A DNA stretch of 64,000 nt, from positions 3,513 to 67,512 of the forward strand of contig JAGKWN010000007.1 in NCBI GenBank assembly GCA_021151805.1, in the 5' to 3' direction. The translations under genes were made by a program, and so were the position numbers. Source of the stretch: Cytophagaceae bacterium (GTDB lineage Bacteria > Bacteroidota > Bacteroidia > Cytophagales > Cytophagaceae). Below, one piece after another: positions 54,398 to 63,979 of this stretch (positions are counted from its first letter, which is position 1; every line of letters starts with the position of its first letter). The notes below the pieces were generated by a model. The model saw only the letters and a program-made list of their open reading frames with translations. It did no database searches and was not told the origin of the DNA.

Positions 54398-55837
54398 ATG
54401 ATGATCAAAAAAAGCATTCTTCCAATTGTTTTGTTATTTGTTGCCATCGTTACGAGGGCTGGTGTACAGGATTCAATTGGTGTTACTAAAATAAATAACA
54501 AGCTTCATCTGCAGTATATGGTTTCGCCGGGGGAGACCATATATGGTATTTCAACAAAATACGGAGTGCCGCTTTCAGACTTATTTGATATCAACCCTGA
54601 ACTTGAAAATGGATTGAAAGTAGGGCAGGTCGTTAATATTCCGTACAATCCGTCTGCAATGGCAAAGCCTGCTAAACCGGCTAATCCAAATGCGCAGGTT
54701 TACAAAGTGCAGCCAGGTGACACGTATTATGGTATTGCAAAAAAATACAATACCAGCGTTGAACAATTGCTGAAGATGAATAACATGGATCTGAAAGCCG
54801 GTCAGGAAATTGTTGTTGGCTATACAAATGCAGAAACAGCAACAACAAAAAATACGACAACGACTTCAGGCACTACTACAAACACAACGGGGATTACCGG
54901 CACGGCAGCGAATACTACGGGTAACACAACTGCAAACAATACAACGACAACTACGAAGCCTGCAAACACTACAACGACAACAACAACTGCACCGGTAGCA
55001 ACAGCTAAGATTGATACTTCTACTACACAACCGAATCAACCGGTGTTATCAAATGTTTCTAACTATGCACCGCCGTTCAATGATTTAGGTACTCCTTATA
55101 CATACGATCCCGATCGTAAACAAATCCTGGTTGTTCCTTTTGATCCGTATTTATATTTCTCGGATGCAGATGATGAAATTGCGGCTAAATCAAATATGCA
55201 GCGCACCAAAGTGCGTGAAGTATTCAGAAAAAGATTGAATACGCTTCTGATTGCTCCAGGCTATGAAACAATACATTTGCTTGGCGGTCACAACAGTGAT
55301 TCATTAACCGACCTGAATAAAATTTATTCTTCCGTGAATTATAATTACCAGGTTGCATTAAACAATCCGAATTCGATTGAGGCTACACAAACGCAAACCA
55401 ATTCAACAAACCCGACTAATAAAAAAGGGAACTGGGTGAAAAATACCGTTGGTGCCGTTACGGGAAATTCGACAGATCCTACAACTCAATATTCAACACC
55501 AACTGATAATGGTAAATATTTTGGCGTGAATGTTCGTAATCCTGACTTCTTTAAGTACTTCGATGAAAAATATAGCATCGACTATTATATCTTCATCAAT
55601 CAGTTTGAAGTAAAAACAAATTATCAGAACTGTCTGGATCGTGCAGCTTTAAACTATGAGCGTACATTTACTGTGCATTATTCAATATTTGATGCTACAG
55701 GCAAGCAGATCGCCGGTGATAAATTCAAAGTACATTACAACTCCAACAATTGTTATGTATATCAGATCGTAAGTGATAACGTACCGAAGATGGCGCAAAA
55801 GATCCTGAATCAATTGCCTCCACCAAATGCGAAATAA
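54398..55837 (+). CDS. Exported LysM protein with Thr/Asn-rich linker
   Basis: The 479-residue protein has a signal peptide (KKSILPIVLLFVAIVTRAG), two LysM domains (about 32-80, 102-145; VSPGETIYGISTKYGVP, VQPGDTYYGIAKKYNTS), a low-complexity Thr-rich linker (about 147-205), and an uncharacterised C-terminal domain (about 235-479; ILVVPFDPYLYFSDADD). LysM binds peptidoglycan; the C-terminal domain is unknown. Confidence 0.85.
   Translation: MMIKKSILPIVLLFVAIVTRAGVQDSIGVTKINNKLHLQYMVSPGETIYGISTKYGVPLSDLFDINPELENGLKVGQVVNIPYNPSAMAKPAKPANPNAQVYKVQPGDTYYGIAKKYNTSVEQLLKMNNMDLKAGQEIVVGYTNAETATTKNTTTTSGTTTNTTGITGTAANTTGNTTANNTTTTTKPANTTTTTTTAPVATAKIDTSTTQPNQPVLSNVSNYAPPFNDLGTPYTYDPDRKQILVVPFDPYLYFSDADDEIAAKSNMQRTKVREVFRKRLNTLLIAPGYETIHLLGGHNSDSLTDLNKIYSSVNYNYQVALNNPNSIEATQTQTNSTNPTNKKGNWVKNTVGAVTGNSTDPTTQYSTPTDNGKYFGVNVRNPDFFKYFDEKYSIDYYIFINQFEVKTNYQNCLDRAALNYERTFTVHYSIFDATGKQIAGDKFKVHYNSNNCYVYQIVSDNVPKMAQKILNQLPPPNAK
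54838..55010 (+). repeat. Thr/Asn-codon low-complexity tract
   Basis: Iterated ACA/ACG/ACT and AAC/AAT codons encode a Thr/Asn-rich linker inside the LysM gene. It is likely an extended, perhaps O-glycosylated spacer and a place where length may vary between strains. Confidence 0.75.
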
Positions 55838-55857
55838 ATTAAGCTAATCCTGGTAAA

Positions 55858-55919
55858 CCAGCTAAATAAAAAATCCCCTCATCCCGATAGCTCGGGGAGG
55901 GGATTTTTTATTTAGCTGG
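55858..55919. terminator. Bidirectional terminator, long stem
   Basis: A long stem from CCAGCTAAAT at 55858 to its mate ending 55919 encloses CCCCTC/GAGGGG and a CCCGATAGCTCGGG centre with a 2-base bulge. It lies between the LysM gene and the convergent OmpA gene. Confidence 0.85.
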
Positions 55920-55929
55920 AGATGAAGTT

Positions 55930-58077
55930 TTATTCTCCGCTTGTATCTTCTTCGATGAATTCTTCTTCCTGTTGAGGCTCTTTAGCAGGTGCTGCTGTAC
56001 GGATCAATTCAAACTCTACGCGTCGGTTGATTTTTCTATCAGCTTCCGATGTTTCCTGTGGTATGATCGGCTTCTGACTACCATAACCAATGGCTTCAAT
56101 TCTTTCAGCAGCAATATCACCCTTTTCCATCAGATAGGCTTTGATGGCATCTGCACGAGCCTGAGAAAGCTTTAAGTTTGCTGCCTGGTCACCACTACCA
56201 TCTGTATGTCCTGAGATAACCAGTTTAATGTTGGGATGATCAACCAGGAAGTCAACAACCTTGTCAAGGTCACCATACATTTCAGGGAGTATTTGCGAAC
56301 TGTTGTTTTCAAATTCCAGGGAAGTGAATTTCCACTTATTATATTTGATTGAGTTGGTTTGGATGTTGATGGTTGTATCGCCGTCCAGTTTAAAGGTATG
56401 TTCAATACGGAAGAAATCATCACCCTGGATTACCAGCAAATAATCATTGTCATTATTCAGGTCGAATTCAAACGTTCCGTCTTCACGCATAAACTTAGGC
56501 GCCACTTCAATACCATTTGTTAAGTCAATGATTGAAACAATACCAGTGAATGGCTCATTGGTTAATGAATCTGTTAATGAACCTTTCAGTTTGGTATATG
56601 CCAGCGGCTGTGCCTCCATAGGTAATGGAAAGCTGAAAAGGTCTAAGTTTGCCAGATTATCGATCTCCGATTTTGAATAAAACAAATCACGTGATTTTGA
56701 ATCTATCGTGAAGTAATATTCATCGCCTTCGCCGTTTACCAAGGGACCAATGTTACGCGGTTCCTGCCATTTATACTCAAGCATTCTTGATTTATAAATA
56801 TCATAGGTGTGATAAGTAAAATCGACCGAATCTCTTTTTCCAAAGTTTAACAAATGACCGTTTGAACTGAAATAAAATACGTGGTGCAGCGGGTGATAAA
56901 AAGGACTCACTTCATTGCCACGCGTATTAATAATCGGTCCCATATTCTGCGCATGCGCCCAGCCACCTTTAGGTAGTTTGTATGTATACCAGATATCAGA
57001 CAAACCAAAACCACCTATACGGTCAGATGCGAAATACAACGTGTCTTCCGTATGAGACAATGTCGGGTGCGAATCCCATGAAATACTGTTTACCTGAATA
57101 CCAAGATTTTCTGCAACAGTCCATTTTCCATCTTCATCCAGATGTGAAACATAGATATCACAAGAACCCATACAATCTCTGCAATCATAAAGGAAATCAG
57201 GAACGATACAACGTGCAAAATAAAGCGTGCGACCATCTTTGCTGATGGTTGCAGAACCTTCATTGCAATGTGAGTTGATTACGTTAGAGAATGGCAGGGC
57301 TTCATCCCAGAATCCATCATAGTTCATAGAGAAATAAAGATCTTCATTTTCTCTATATGCTAGTTTTGTAGGTGTAAGAACTTTTTTACGCTTGGTAAAG
57401 ATCAAAATATTACCACTTACATTCATGGTTGGTCCGTAATCCGGATAACGAAGATCATTCACCAATTCACCCATGTTCAGGAAAACACTTTTGGGTGGTA
57501 TAAGTGTATCAACTGCTTTTCTGTATTCTACCAATTGGTAATAATATTCCAGCGGCACATATTTTTCTACGCTTGAAGCAGTAATGGTATCATAATATTT
57601 CTTAACTTCTTCAATGTTTTTACCGCGAAGATTTTTCAATGCGGTTCTATACATGAAAAGTGCGCGGTCGCCGAAGCCAAATAGCTGATACAGGCGGCCA
57701 AGCTTCCACAACATATCTGTGTTGCGGCTGAAGTTCTGGATACCGAAAGAGTTTACATAACGTTCAAGAACAGGTAAGAGGCTTTTATAATCTTTTGCTT
57801 CTTCCAGTTTTTTAATTTTCAGATATTCTGCTTCGTCGTAGTAAAATGGTATTTTATTGATATTCTTAAATTCAAACTGATACTCTGACCGCATGACAGA
57901 AATACTGTCTAATTGGCCTGCTGCAGCAATCGTTTGAAAAGTAGTTTTCTTTTTACCTTTTTGGGGATAGGCTTCATGATAAAAGAGCACAAACGTCAGT
58001 ATAAGTGACATACAAACACCAACTTTTTTCAGCTCGTTTATTTTCAAAACTCTTTTATTAAAAATAGATAATGGCAT
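55930..58077 (-). CDS. OmpA-family protein with TPR and WD40-like propeller, PorE-like
   Basis: The 715-residue protein has TPR-like helices (about 70-200), PD40/WD40-like beta-propeller repeats (about 215-490; NSHCNEGSATISKDGRTLYF, SDRIGGFGLSDIWY), a carboxypeptidase-regulatory-like domain (about 500-580; GSLTDSLTNEPFTG), and a C-terminal OmpA domain (about 595-700; SGHTDGSGDQAANLKLS) that binds peptidoglycan. This order is the same as PorE of the type IX system. Start is uncertain: ATG at 58077 or M23. Confidence 0.85.
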   Translation of the reverse strand: MPLSIFNKRVLKINELKKVGVCMSLILTFVLFYHEAYPQKGKKKTTFQTIAAAGQLDSISVMRSEYQFEFKNINKIPFYYDEAEYLKIKKLEEAKDYKSLLPVLERYVNSFGIQNFSRNTDMLWKLGRLYQLFGFGDRALFMYRTALKNLRGKNIEEVKKYYDTITASSVEKYVPLEYYYQLVEYRKAVDTLIPPKSVFLNMGELVNDLRYPDYGPTMNVSGNILIFTKRKKVLTPTKLAYRENEDLYFSMNYDGFWDEALPFSNVINSHCNEGSATISKDGRTLYFARCIVPDFLYDCRDCMGSCDIYVSHLDEDGKWTVAENLGIQVNSISWDSHPTLSHTEDTLYFASDRIGGFGLSDIWYTYKLPKGGWAHAQNMGPIINTRGNEVSPFYHPLHHVFYFSSNGHLLNFGKRDSVDFTYHTYDIYKSRMLEYKWQEPRNIGPLVNGEGDEYYFTIDSKSRDLFYSKSEIDNLANLDLFSFPLPMEAQPLAYTKLKGSLTDSLTNEPFTGIVSIIDLTNGIEVAPKFMREDGTFEFDLNNDNDYLLVIQGDDFFRIEHTFKLDGDTTINIQTNSIKYNKWKFTSLEFENNSSQILPEMYGDLDKVVDFLVDHPNIKLVISGHTDGSGDQAANLKLSQARADAIKAYLMEKGDIAAERIEAIGYGSQKPIIPQETSEADRKINRRVEFELIRTAAPAKEPQQEEEFIEEDTSGE

Positions 58078-58142
58078 GCGAATTGTAAAACTTATATAAA
58101 TATAGTTCTAATTAGATTAAATACGCAAATAATCCTAAAAAA

Positions 58143-58157
58143 ATGCCATATTGGCAT
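58143..58157. promoter_or_regulatory. Small palindrome upstream of lon
   Basis: ATGCCA-TAT-TGGCAT is a perfect 6-bp inverted repeat 22 bases before the lon ATG. It differs from CIRCE, so a new operator is possible; by chance such a short repeat could also occur. Confidence 0.35.
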
Positions 58158-58179
58158 AAGATAAGGTAACGCTGAAGAT

Positions 58180-60666
58180 ATGAATAGTATGAATAAAACG
58201 GAATGGTCGTTATTGTCAAGTATGTTGGAAACAGAGCCGGTGGAAATGATTCCATTGATCACACCGGAAGAAGAAGCAGAAATGGACAAAGAGGTATTCC
58301 CTTCCATTTTACCGATTTTACCTGTTCGCAACATTGTCCTTTTCCCTGGAGTAGTTTTACCGATTACCGTTGGCAGACAAAAGTCGATCCGCTTAGTAAA
58401 GAAATATTACAAAGGCGATAGAACGATTGGTGTTGTTGCGCAAGAGAACCAAAAAGCCGAAGAACCTGGGTTTCAGGATATCTTTAAAGTAGGTACGGTA
58501 GCCAAAATTCTTAGAATGTTCGTATTGCCAGATGGTAATACTACGATTATTATTCAAGGTAAAAGACGTTTCACGATTGACGAGGAAGTGCAGAGTGAGC
58601 CGTTCCTGCAAGCTAAGGTGAGTATGTTGAAAGACATACATCCCAACATGAATAAAAAAGAAGTAAAAGCGCTTCTGCAGTCGGTTAAAGAATCCGCAAC
58701 AAAAATTCTTAAAATGAATCCTGAGATTCCTCAGGATGCGCAGATAGCGATTAATAATATTGAAAGTGAAAACTTTCTGACGCATTTTCTTTCGTCAAAT
58801 ATTAACGCGGAACTAAAAGATAAACAGAAGTTGCTTGAGTTTGATGATGCCGTTGAGCGTGCTACCTGGTTACTGCAATTGATGGATAAAGATATCCAGA
58901 TGCTGGAGATCAAGCGTGAGATTCATACCAAAGTACATACAGATATTGATCAGCAGCAACGTGATTATTTCCTGCGCCAGCAAATCAAAGTATTACAGGA
59001 TGAGCTTGGTGATTTCAGCAGTGAGCAGGAATTTGAGCGTTTGAAAGAAAAAGCTCTCACCAAGAACTGGCCGGATAAAGTACGTCAGCATTTTGATAAG
59101 GAACTTTCCAAACTGCAGCGTATTAACCCAATGGCGCCTGATTATCCGGTAACATTCAACTACCTGGAATTGCTGGTTGATTTGCCTTGGGGAGAACATT
59201 CAACCGATAATTTCGACTTGGTTCATGCAAAAGAAATTCTGGATGAAGATCATTTTGGTCTTACCAAAGTGAAGCAACGTATTCTGGAATATCTGGCAGT
59301 ATTGAAACTGAAGAACAATATGAATGCGCCTATCCTTTGTTTATATGGTCCTCCGGGCGTTGGTAAAACATCTTTGGGAAGATCGGTTGCGAAAGCATTG
59401 GATCGTAAATACGTTCGTATGTCTTTGGGCGGCGTGCATGACGAGTCTGAAATACGTGGACACCGTAAAACCTATATCGGTGCTATGCCGGGCAAAATTA
59501 TTCAGGGAATTAAACGCTCTGAAACTTCAAATCCGGTATTCATACTGGATGAGATTGATAAAGTGTCGAAAGATTTCAGAGGCGATCCTTCATCGGCGCT
59601 TCTGGAAGTATTGGATCCGGAACAGAATTCATCCTTTATGGATAATTTTCTGGAAGTCGAATACGATCTGTCAAAAGTATTGTTCATTGCAACTTCGAAT
59701 TCTTTAGATACCATACAGCCGGCATTGCGCGATCGTATGGAGATCATAGAGATCAATGGTTATACATTGGAAGAGAAGATTCAGATCGCTAAAAAATACC
59801 TGATACCGAAACAGAAAGAAGAGCATGGTTTGAAGGTAAAAGATATTTCATTTACTGATGCAGCCATTGTTAAAATCATTGATGATTATACCCGGGAATC
59901 AGGTGTACGTAATCTGGAACGCAAGATTGGCGCCGTTGTAAGAAACATTGCCGTTGCTATTGCCATGGGCACTGAGTATACGAAGAAAATTCAACCGGCA
60001 CAGGTGCGTGAAATCCTGGGTGCAGAAGATTTTGAAAAAGATACATATCAGCAGGATGAACTGGCAGGTATAGTAACCGGTCTTGCGTGGACTCCATATG
60101 GTGGCGAGATCCTTACTATTGAATCCATCATCAGCAAAGGGAAAGGTAAGCTTACACTCTCTGGGCAGCTGGGCGATGTTATGAAAGAATCTGCGACTGC
60201 GGCGTTATCATTGCTGAAGGCAAATATAGATTCTATCGGTATTGATCACAGAGTCTTTGATCATTTTGATCTGCACGTACACGTGCCGGCAGGTGCTACA
60301 CCAAAAGACGGACCTTCTGCAGGGATCGCTTTATATACATCACTGGCATCAACCTTTACGCAGCGCAAAATCAAGCCGGCATTAGCCATGACCGGTGAAA
60401 TCACACTGCGTGGTAAAGTATTGCCGGTTGGCGGGATTAAAGAAAAAATCCTTGCAGCAAAACGCGCGGGTATTAAAGAGATTATTCTGAGTAAAAAAAA
60501 TCAGAAGGATATTGATGAAATACATAAACCTGATATCAGTGATCTGAAATTCCATTTTGTAGATACAGCTGATGAAGTACTGGCCATCGCTTTATTGAAA
60601 CAAAAGATCAAGAAGCCTTTTAATCTTCAGATTCCTGAAGAAACGAAAAAGGATACAAAAAAATAG
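58180..60666 (+). CDS. lon: ATP-dependent protease Lon
   Basis: Lon degrades abnormal and regulatory proteins. N-terminal LON domain (about 45-250), Walker A GPPGVGKTSLG, and the catalytic Ser in KDGPSAGIAL with Lys in GGIKEKILAAKRAG. At 828 residues it is slightly longer than E. coli Lon due to the N-terminal 40-residue acidic leader. Confidence 0.96.
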   Translation: MNSMNKTEWSLLSSMLETEPVEMIPLITPEEEAEMDKEVFPSILPILPVRNIVLFPGVVLPITVGRQKSIRLVKKYYKGDRTIGVVAQENQKAEEPGFQDIFKVGTVAKILRMFVLPDGNTTIIIQGKRRFTIDEEVQSEPFLQAKVSMLKDIHPNMNKKEVKALLQSVKESATKILKMNPEIPQDAQIAINNIESENFLTHFLSSNINAELKDKQKLLEFDDAVERATWLLQLMDKDIQMLEIKREIHTKVHTDIDQQQRDYFLRQQIKVLQDELGDFSSEQEFERLKEKALTKNWPDKVRQHFDKELSKLQRINPMAPDYPVTFNYLELLVDLPWGEHSTDNFDLVHAKEILDEDHFGLTKVKQRILEYLAVLKLKNNMNAPILCLYGPPGVGKTSLGRSVAKALDRKYVRMSLGGVHDESEIRGHRKTYIGAMPGKIIQGIKRSETSNPVFILDEIDKVSKDFRGDPSSALLEVLDPEQNSSFMDNFLEVEYDLSKVLFIATSNSLDTIQPALRDRMEIIEINGYTLEEKIQIAKKYLIPKQKEEHGLKVKDISFTDAAIVKIIDDYTRESGVRNLERKIGAVVRNIAVAIAMGTEYTKKIQPAQVREILGAEDFEKDTYQQDELAGIVTGLAWTPYGGEILTIESIISKGKGKLTLSGQLGDVMKESATAALSLLKANIDSIGIDHRVFDHFDLHVHVPAGATPKDGPSAGIALYTSLASTFTQRKIKPALAMTGEITLRGKVLPVGGIKEKILAAKRAGIKEIILSKKNQKDIDEIHKPDISDLKFHFVDTADEVLAIALLKQKIKKPFNLQIPEETKKDTKK

Positions 60667-60677
60667 CAGCTAAATTC

Positions 60678-60703
60678 CGGCAGCAGATACCAATCTGCTG
60701 CCG
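60678..60703 (+). terminator. Hairpin between lon and porQ
   Basis: CGGCAGCAGAT/ATCTGCTGCCG with a 4-base loop is followed by only a weak T-rich stretch (ATTTACGTTTT). It may reduce readthrough to porQ. Confidence 0.55.
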
Positions 60704-60724
60704 ATTTACGTTTTCCCAATATCT

Positions 60725-61765
60725 ATGATGCATTTACGGTTTTTATTTTTAGTGAGCGGATTTATTCCCTTGCTTACATTCGGACAATTGGGAGGACGTG
60801 CAGGTTACTCATTTTTAAATGTTCCTGTAGCGGCGCGACAGGCAGCAGTGGGAGGGATCAACGTTTCTATCCTGGACAGAGATGTTGCCATGGGATATGC
60901 CAATCCGGCTTTATTGAATGATTCCATTCATAAGAACATTAGTTTTACTTACCAGCCATACTTTGCAGATATTAAAAAGTCAACACTCTTTGGAGCCTAT
61001 AAATTGAAAGATGATAAAGGAACGCTGAGTGCAGGTCTTAATTATTTTAACTACGGTGCTATCAATGAAATTGACGCATCTGGAAATGAAACCGGCACCG
61101 TATATCACCCCAATGAATTTGCATTGGTGGGTGGTTATGCAAGAGGCTTGGGCCCTTTTTCAATGGGCGTTAATGCCAAACTGGTGTATTCAAATATTGC
61201 AGCGTTTAATGCTGCAGCCTTCATGATTGATTTTGGTGCGTTGTATAAACACCCGACACAGCAGCTTACGGTGGGCTTAGTCGCTAAAAACATCGGCTTC
61301 AATTTGAAAAATTATGTTAAGGGAGATTATGTAAACCTGCCGATGGATCTGCAATTGGGAGCTACCTTCAAGCCGGAACATATGCCGTTACGATTATCGG
61401 TTACTGCACATCACTTATACAAATTTGATTTTGTATATAATGATCCGGCTATCAATGTAAAGGTAAACCTGGATGGATCTGTAACTCCTATAGAAACAAC
61501 TTTTACAGATAAGTTGCTACGGCATTTTGTTATTGGCGGTGAATTTCTGTTTACGAAAAATTTTCATGCCCGCTTCGGATATAATTTTATGATGCGCCGA
61601 GAATTGAAACTACAGGATAAGTCAGGTGCTGCCGGTATTTCATGGGGCTTTATGTTACGGGTGAAAAAATTTGACATTGGCTTTACAAGAGCATATTATA
61701 CCATCAAAGGTGGTACAACCTTCTTCACCTTAGGGATGAATATTAACGAATGGATTAAAAAATAA
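60725..61765 (+). CDS. porQ: Type IX secretion system protein PorQ
   Basis: PorQ is an outer membrane beta-barrel of the T9SS attachment complex. The 346-residue protein has a signal peptide (RFLFLVSGFIPLLTFG) and the typical start GGRAGYSFLNVPVAARQAAV followed by GYANPALLND and alternating beta strands to the end. It is 13 bp before hslU, so the two are cotranscribed. Confidence 0.92.
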   Translation: MMHLRFLFLVSGFIPLLTFGQLGGRAGYSFLNVPVAARQAAVGGINVSILDRDVAMGYANPALLNDSIHKNISFTYQPYFADIKKSTLFGAYKLKDDKGTLSAGLNYFNYGAINEIDASGNETGTVYHPNEFALVGGYARGLGPFSMGVNAKLVYSNIAAFNAAAFMIDFGALYKHPTQQLTVGLVAKNIGFNLKNYVKGDYVNLPMDLQLGATFKPEHMPLRLSVTAHHLYKFDFVYNDPAINVKVNLDGSVTPIETTFTDKLLRHFVIGGEFLFTKNFHARFGYNFMMRRELKLQDKSGAAGISWGFMLRVKKFDIGFTRAYYTIKGGTTFFTLGMNINEWIKK

Positions 61766-61778
61766 TTTACATACAGGA

Positions 61779-63170
61779 ATGACAGCGTTAGAGAATTTCT
61801 ATACACCTACACAGATCGTAGCAGAGTTAGATAAATACATTATCGGGCAGCATGATGCAAAAAGAAATGTTGCCATTGCTCTACGTAACCGCTGGAGAAG
61901 GATGTATGCGCAGGAAGATATGCGTAAGGAGATCATGCCCAATAATATATTATTGATCGGACCAACAGGTGTAGGTAAAACAGAAATTGCAAGGCGTTTG
62001 GCCAAACTGGCCGATGCGCCGTTTACCAAAGTTGAAGCATCCAAGTTTACAGAGGTAGGTTACGTAGGTCGCGATGTGGAGAGTATGGTGCGTGACCTTG
62101 TTGAACAGTCAGTCAATATGGTTAAGGCAAAGAAGAAAGAAGAAGTAAAAGTAAAGGCTGAGCAAGCCGTTGAAGATATTATTCTGGATTTACTTATTCC
62201 TCCTGTAAAGAATGCCGGTATGGGATTCAAGAGTTCTGCTTCGGCTGCAGAGCCTGCTGCTGTGCCGGACAGCGATCAGGAACTGAATGAGCGCACACGT
62301 GAATTGTTCCGTGAGAAGATTCGTTCCGGTGAATTGGATGAGCGTAAAGTAGAAATCAATGTGCAGCAGAATGGACCCGGTGTTGGCGTTGTAGGTGGTC
62401 CGATGGATGAAGCATCTATGATGAATATCCAGGAAATGATCGGCAACATGATGCCGAAGAAAACGAAAAAACGCAAACTAAGCATTGCAGAAGCACGCAA
62501 AATATTGCTGGATGAAGAATCGTCTAAATTGATTGATATGGACGACGTGAAAGATGAGGCGATCCGCAAAGCAGAAAATATGGGCATCATCTTTATCGAT
62601 GAAATTGATAAAGTAGCATCCTCTAAAAAAGGTGGTGGTCCGGATGTGAGCAGGGAAGGGGTGCAGCGCGACCTTTTGCCGATTGTTGAAGGAAGTGCCG
62701 TGAATACGAAATACGGCATCATTCATACCGACCACATCTTGTTTATTGCTGCCGGCGCCTTTCATATTTCAAAACCTTCAGATCTTATTCCTGAATTGCA
62801 GGGCAGGTTTCCGATTCGTGTTGAACTGAACAGCTTAACACAGGCAGACTTTTATCACATTCTGAAAGAGCCTAAAAATGCTCTGACCAAACAATATCAG
62901 GCGTTGCTATCATCAGAAAATGTAACCATTGATTTTAATGATGATGCATTGTTGTCGCTTTCAGAAATAGCGTTTGAATTGAATGTTGAAGTGGAAAATA
63001 TCGGTGCGCGGCGCTTGCATACAGTCATGAGTCATTTGCTGAATGAGTTGTTGTTTGATGTACCGGATCGCATCGGCGCAAATGCGCATATCGTTATCAC
63101 GCGCGAACTGGTGGAGCAAAAACTAAAAGGGCTGGTTAAGAACAGAGACCTCAGCCAGTTTATTCTGTAA
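61779..63170 (+). CDS. hslU: HslU ATPase of the HslUV protease
   Basis: HslU unfolds substrates for HslV. Walker A GPTGVGKTEI (61-70), IIFIDEIDKVA as Walker B, and the C-terminal tail ending SQFIL that docks on HslV. The I-domain lies at about 110-240. hslV is not next to it. Confidence 0.95.
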   Translation: MTALENFYTPTQIVAELDKYIIGQHDAKRNVAIALRNRWRRMYAQEDMRKEIMPNNILLIGPTGVGKTEIARRLAKLADAPFTKVEASKFTEVGYVGRDVESMVRDLVEQSVNMVKAKKKEEVKVKAEQAVEDIILDLLIPPVKNAGMGFKSSASAAEPAAVPDSDQELNERTRELFREKIRSGELDERKVEINVQQNGPGVGVVGGPMDEASMMNIQEMIGNMMPKKTKKRKLSIAEARKILLDEESSKLIDMDDVKDEAIRKAENMGIIFIDEIDKVASSKKGGGPDVSREGVQRDLLPIVEGSAVNTKYGIIHTDHILFIAAGAFHISKPSDLIPELQGRFPIRVELNSLTQADFYHILKEPKNALTKQYQALLSSENVTIDFNDDALLSLSEIAFELNVEVENIGARRLHTVMSHLLNELLFDVPDRIGANAHIVITRELVEQKLKGLVKNRDLSQFIL

Positions 63171-63898
63171 TGCATTATTATTTCATTACCGGCACTTCAT
63201 ACGGCTTGGGTAAAGCCTTTGCGGAGCAGCTGGTACAGCGCAGGGATGTGCAGGTATTTGGTATTTCCAGAACCTGCACGATTTCGCACAAGCAATATGA
63301 GCACATACATGCAGATTTAGGCGACCCTTCACAACTGCAGCTGATAACAGCATTATTTAAGAAACCTTTTCAGCAAGAAGATCACTTATACCTGATCAAT
63401 AATGCCGGTATCGTTGACCCGATCAGACATACAGGAAATTTTTCATCGGATGAAATACAGAAGCTGTTTCAGGTAAACCTCATTAGTGTTATCCAGCTTA
63501 CCAATGCTTTTTTACAAATTCCTGTTTCATCATTTACCAAACGGGTAATCCTGAATATATCTTCCGGAGCTGCCAATAAGGTGTCTGATGGCTGGGCTTT
63601 GTACGGAACATCCAAAGCAGGTATGGATCATTTTTCCCTGCATGTGGCGCGGGAGCTTGAGATCGATCAGCAAACACATACCCGCATTTTTTCAGTAGCG
63701 CCAGGTGTAGTAGATACCCGTATGCAGCAAAATATTAGAGAAACTCCTATCGAAAATTTTTCTACGCTAAGCCGCTTTCTTGATTTGGATGCAAACAAGC
63801 AGTTAGTGCCTGCAGAGCAGGTTGCTCAAAAATTATTGCAGATTATTGATACGCCGGAGTTGTTTGCTCAAACAATTCTTTCGGTTAGAGATTTTTAG
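63170..63898 (+). CDS. Short-chain dehydrogenase/reductase
   Basis: The 242-residue SDR has the cofactor motif TGTSYGLG (7-14), NNAG (77-80) and the catalytic Ser-Tyr145-Lys149 (YGTSK). It resembles sepiapterin or benzil reductase-like SDRs. Its start codon shares one base with the hslU stop (TAATG), so it is coupled. Substrate is not known. Confidence 0.9.
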   Translation: MHYYFITGTSYGLGKAFAEQLVQRRDVQVFGISRTCTISHKQYEHIHADLGDPSQLQLITALFKKPFQQEDHLYLINNAGIVDPIRHTGNFSSDEIQKLFQVNLISVIQLTNAFLQIPVSSFTKRVILNISSGAANKVSDGWALYGTSKAGMDHFSLHVARELEIDQQTHTRIFSVAPGVVDTRMQQNIRETPIENFSTLSRFLDLDANKQLVPAEQVAQKLLQIIDTPELFAQTILSVRDF

Positions 63899-63949
63899 TC
63901 GAAGGCTGACAAACGATCCTTTTCCCACTATTATTACTTCATTTATAAT

Positions 63950-63979
63950 TATGCATGCATAGATTAAATGCATTTAATC
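63950..63979. promoter_or_regulatory. Two adjacent palindromes at the window end
   Basis: TATGCATGCATA (63950-63961) and GATTAAATGCATTTAATC (63962-63979) are perfect palindromes that adjoin. They could be operators for a gene beyond the window. The rest of 63899-64000 shows no gene. Confidence 0.4.

Noticed and set aside
54838..55010. CRISPR-like or tandem-repeat array
   Set aside because: The repetition is of Thr/Asn codons in a coding linker; there are no uniform repeats with spacers.
61779..63170. hslVU operon
   Set aside because: No HslV-like ORF is next to hslU in the window.
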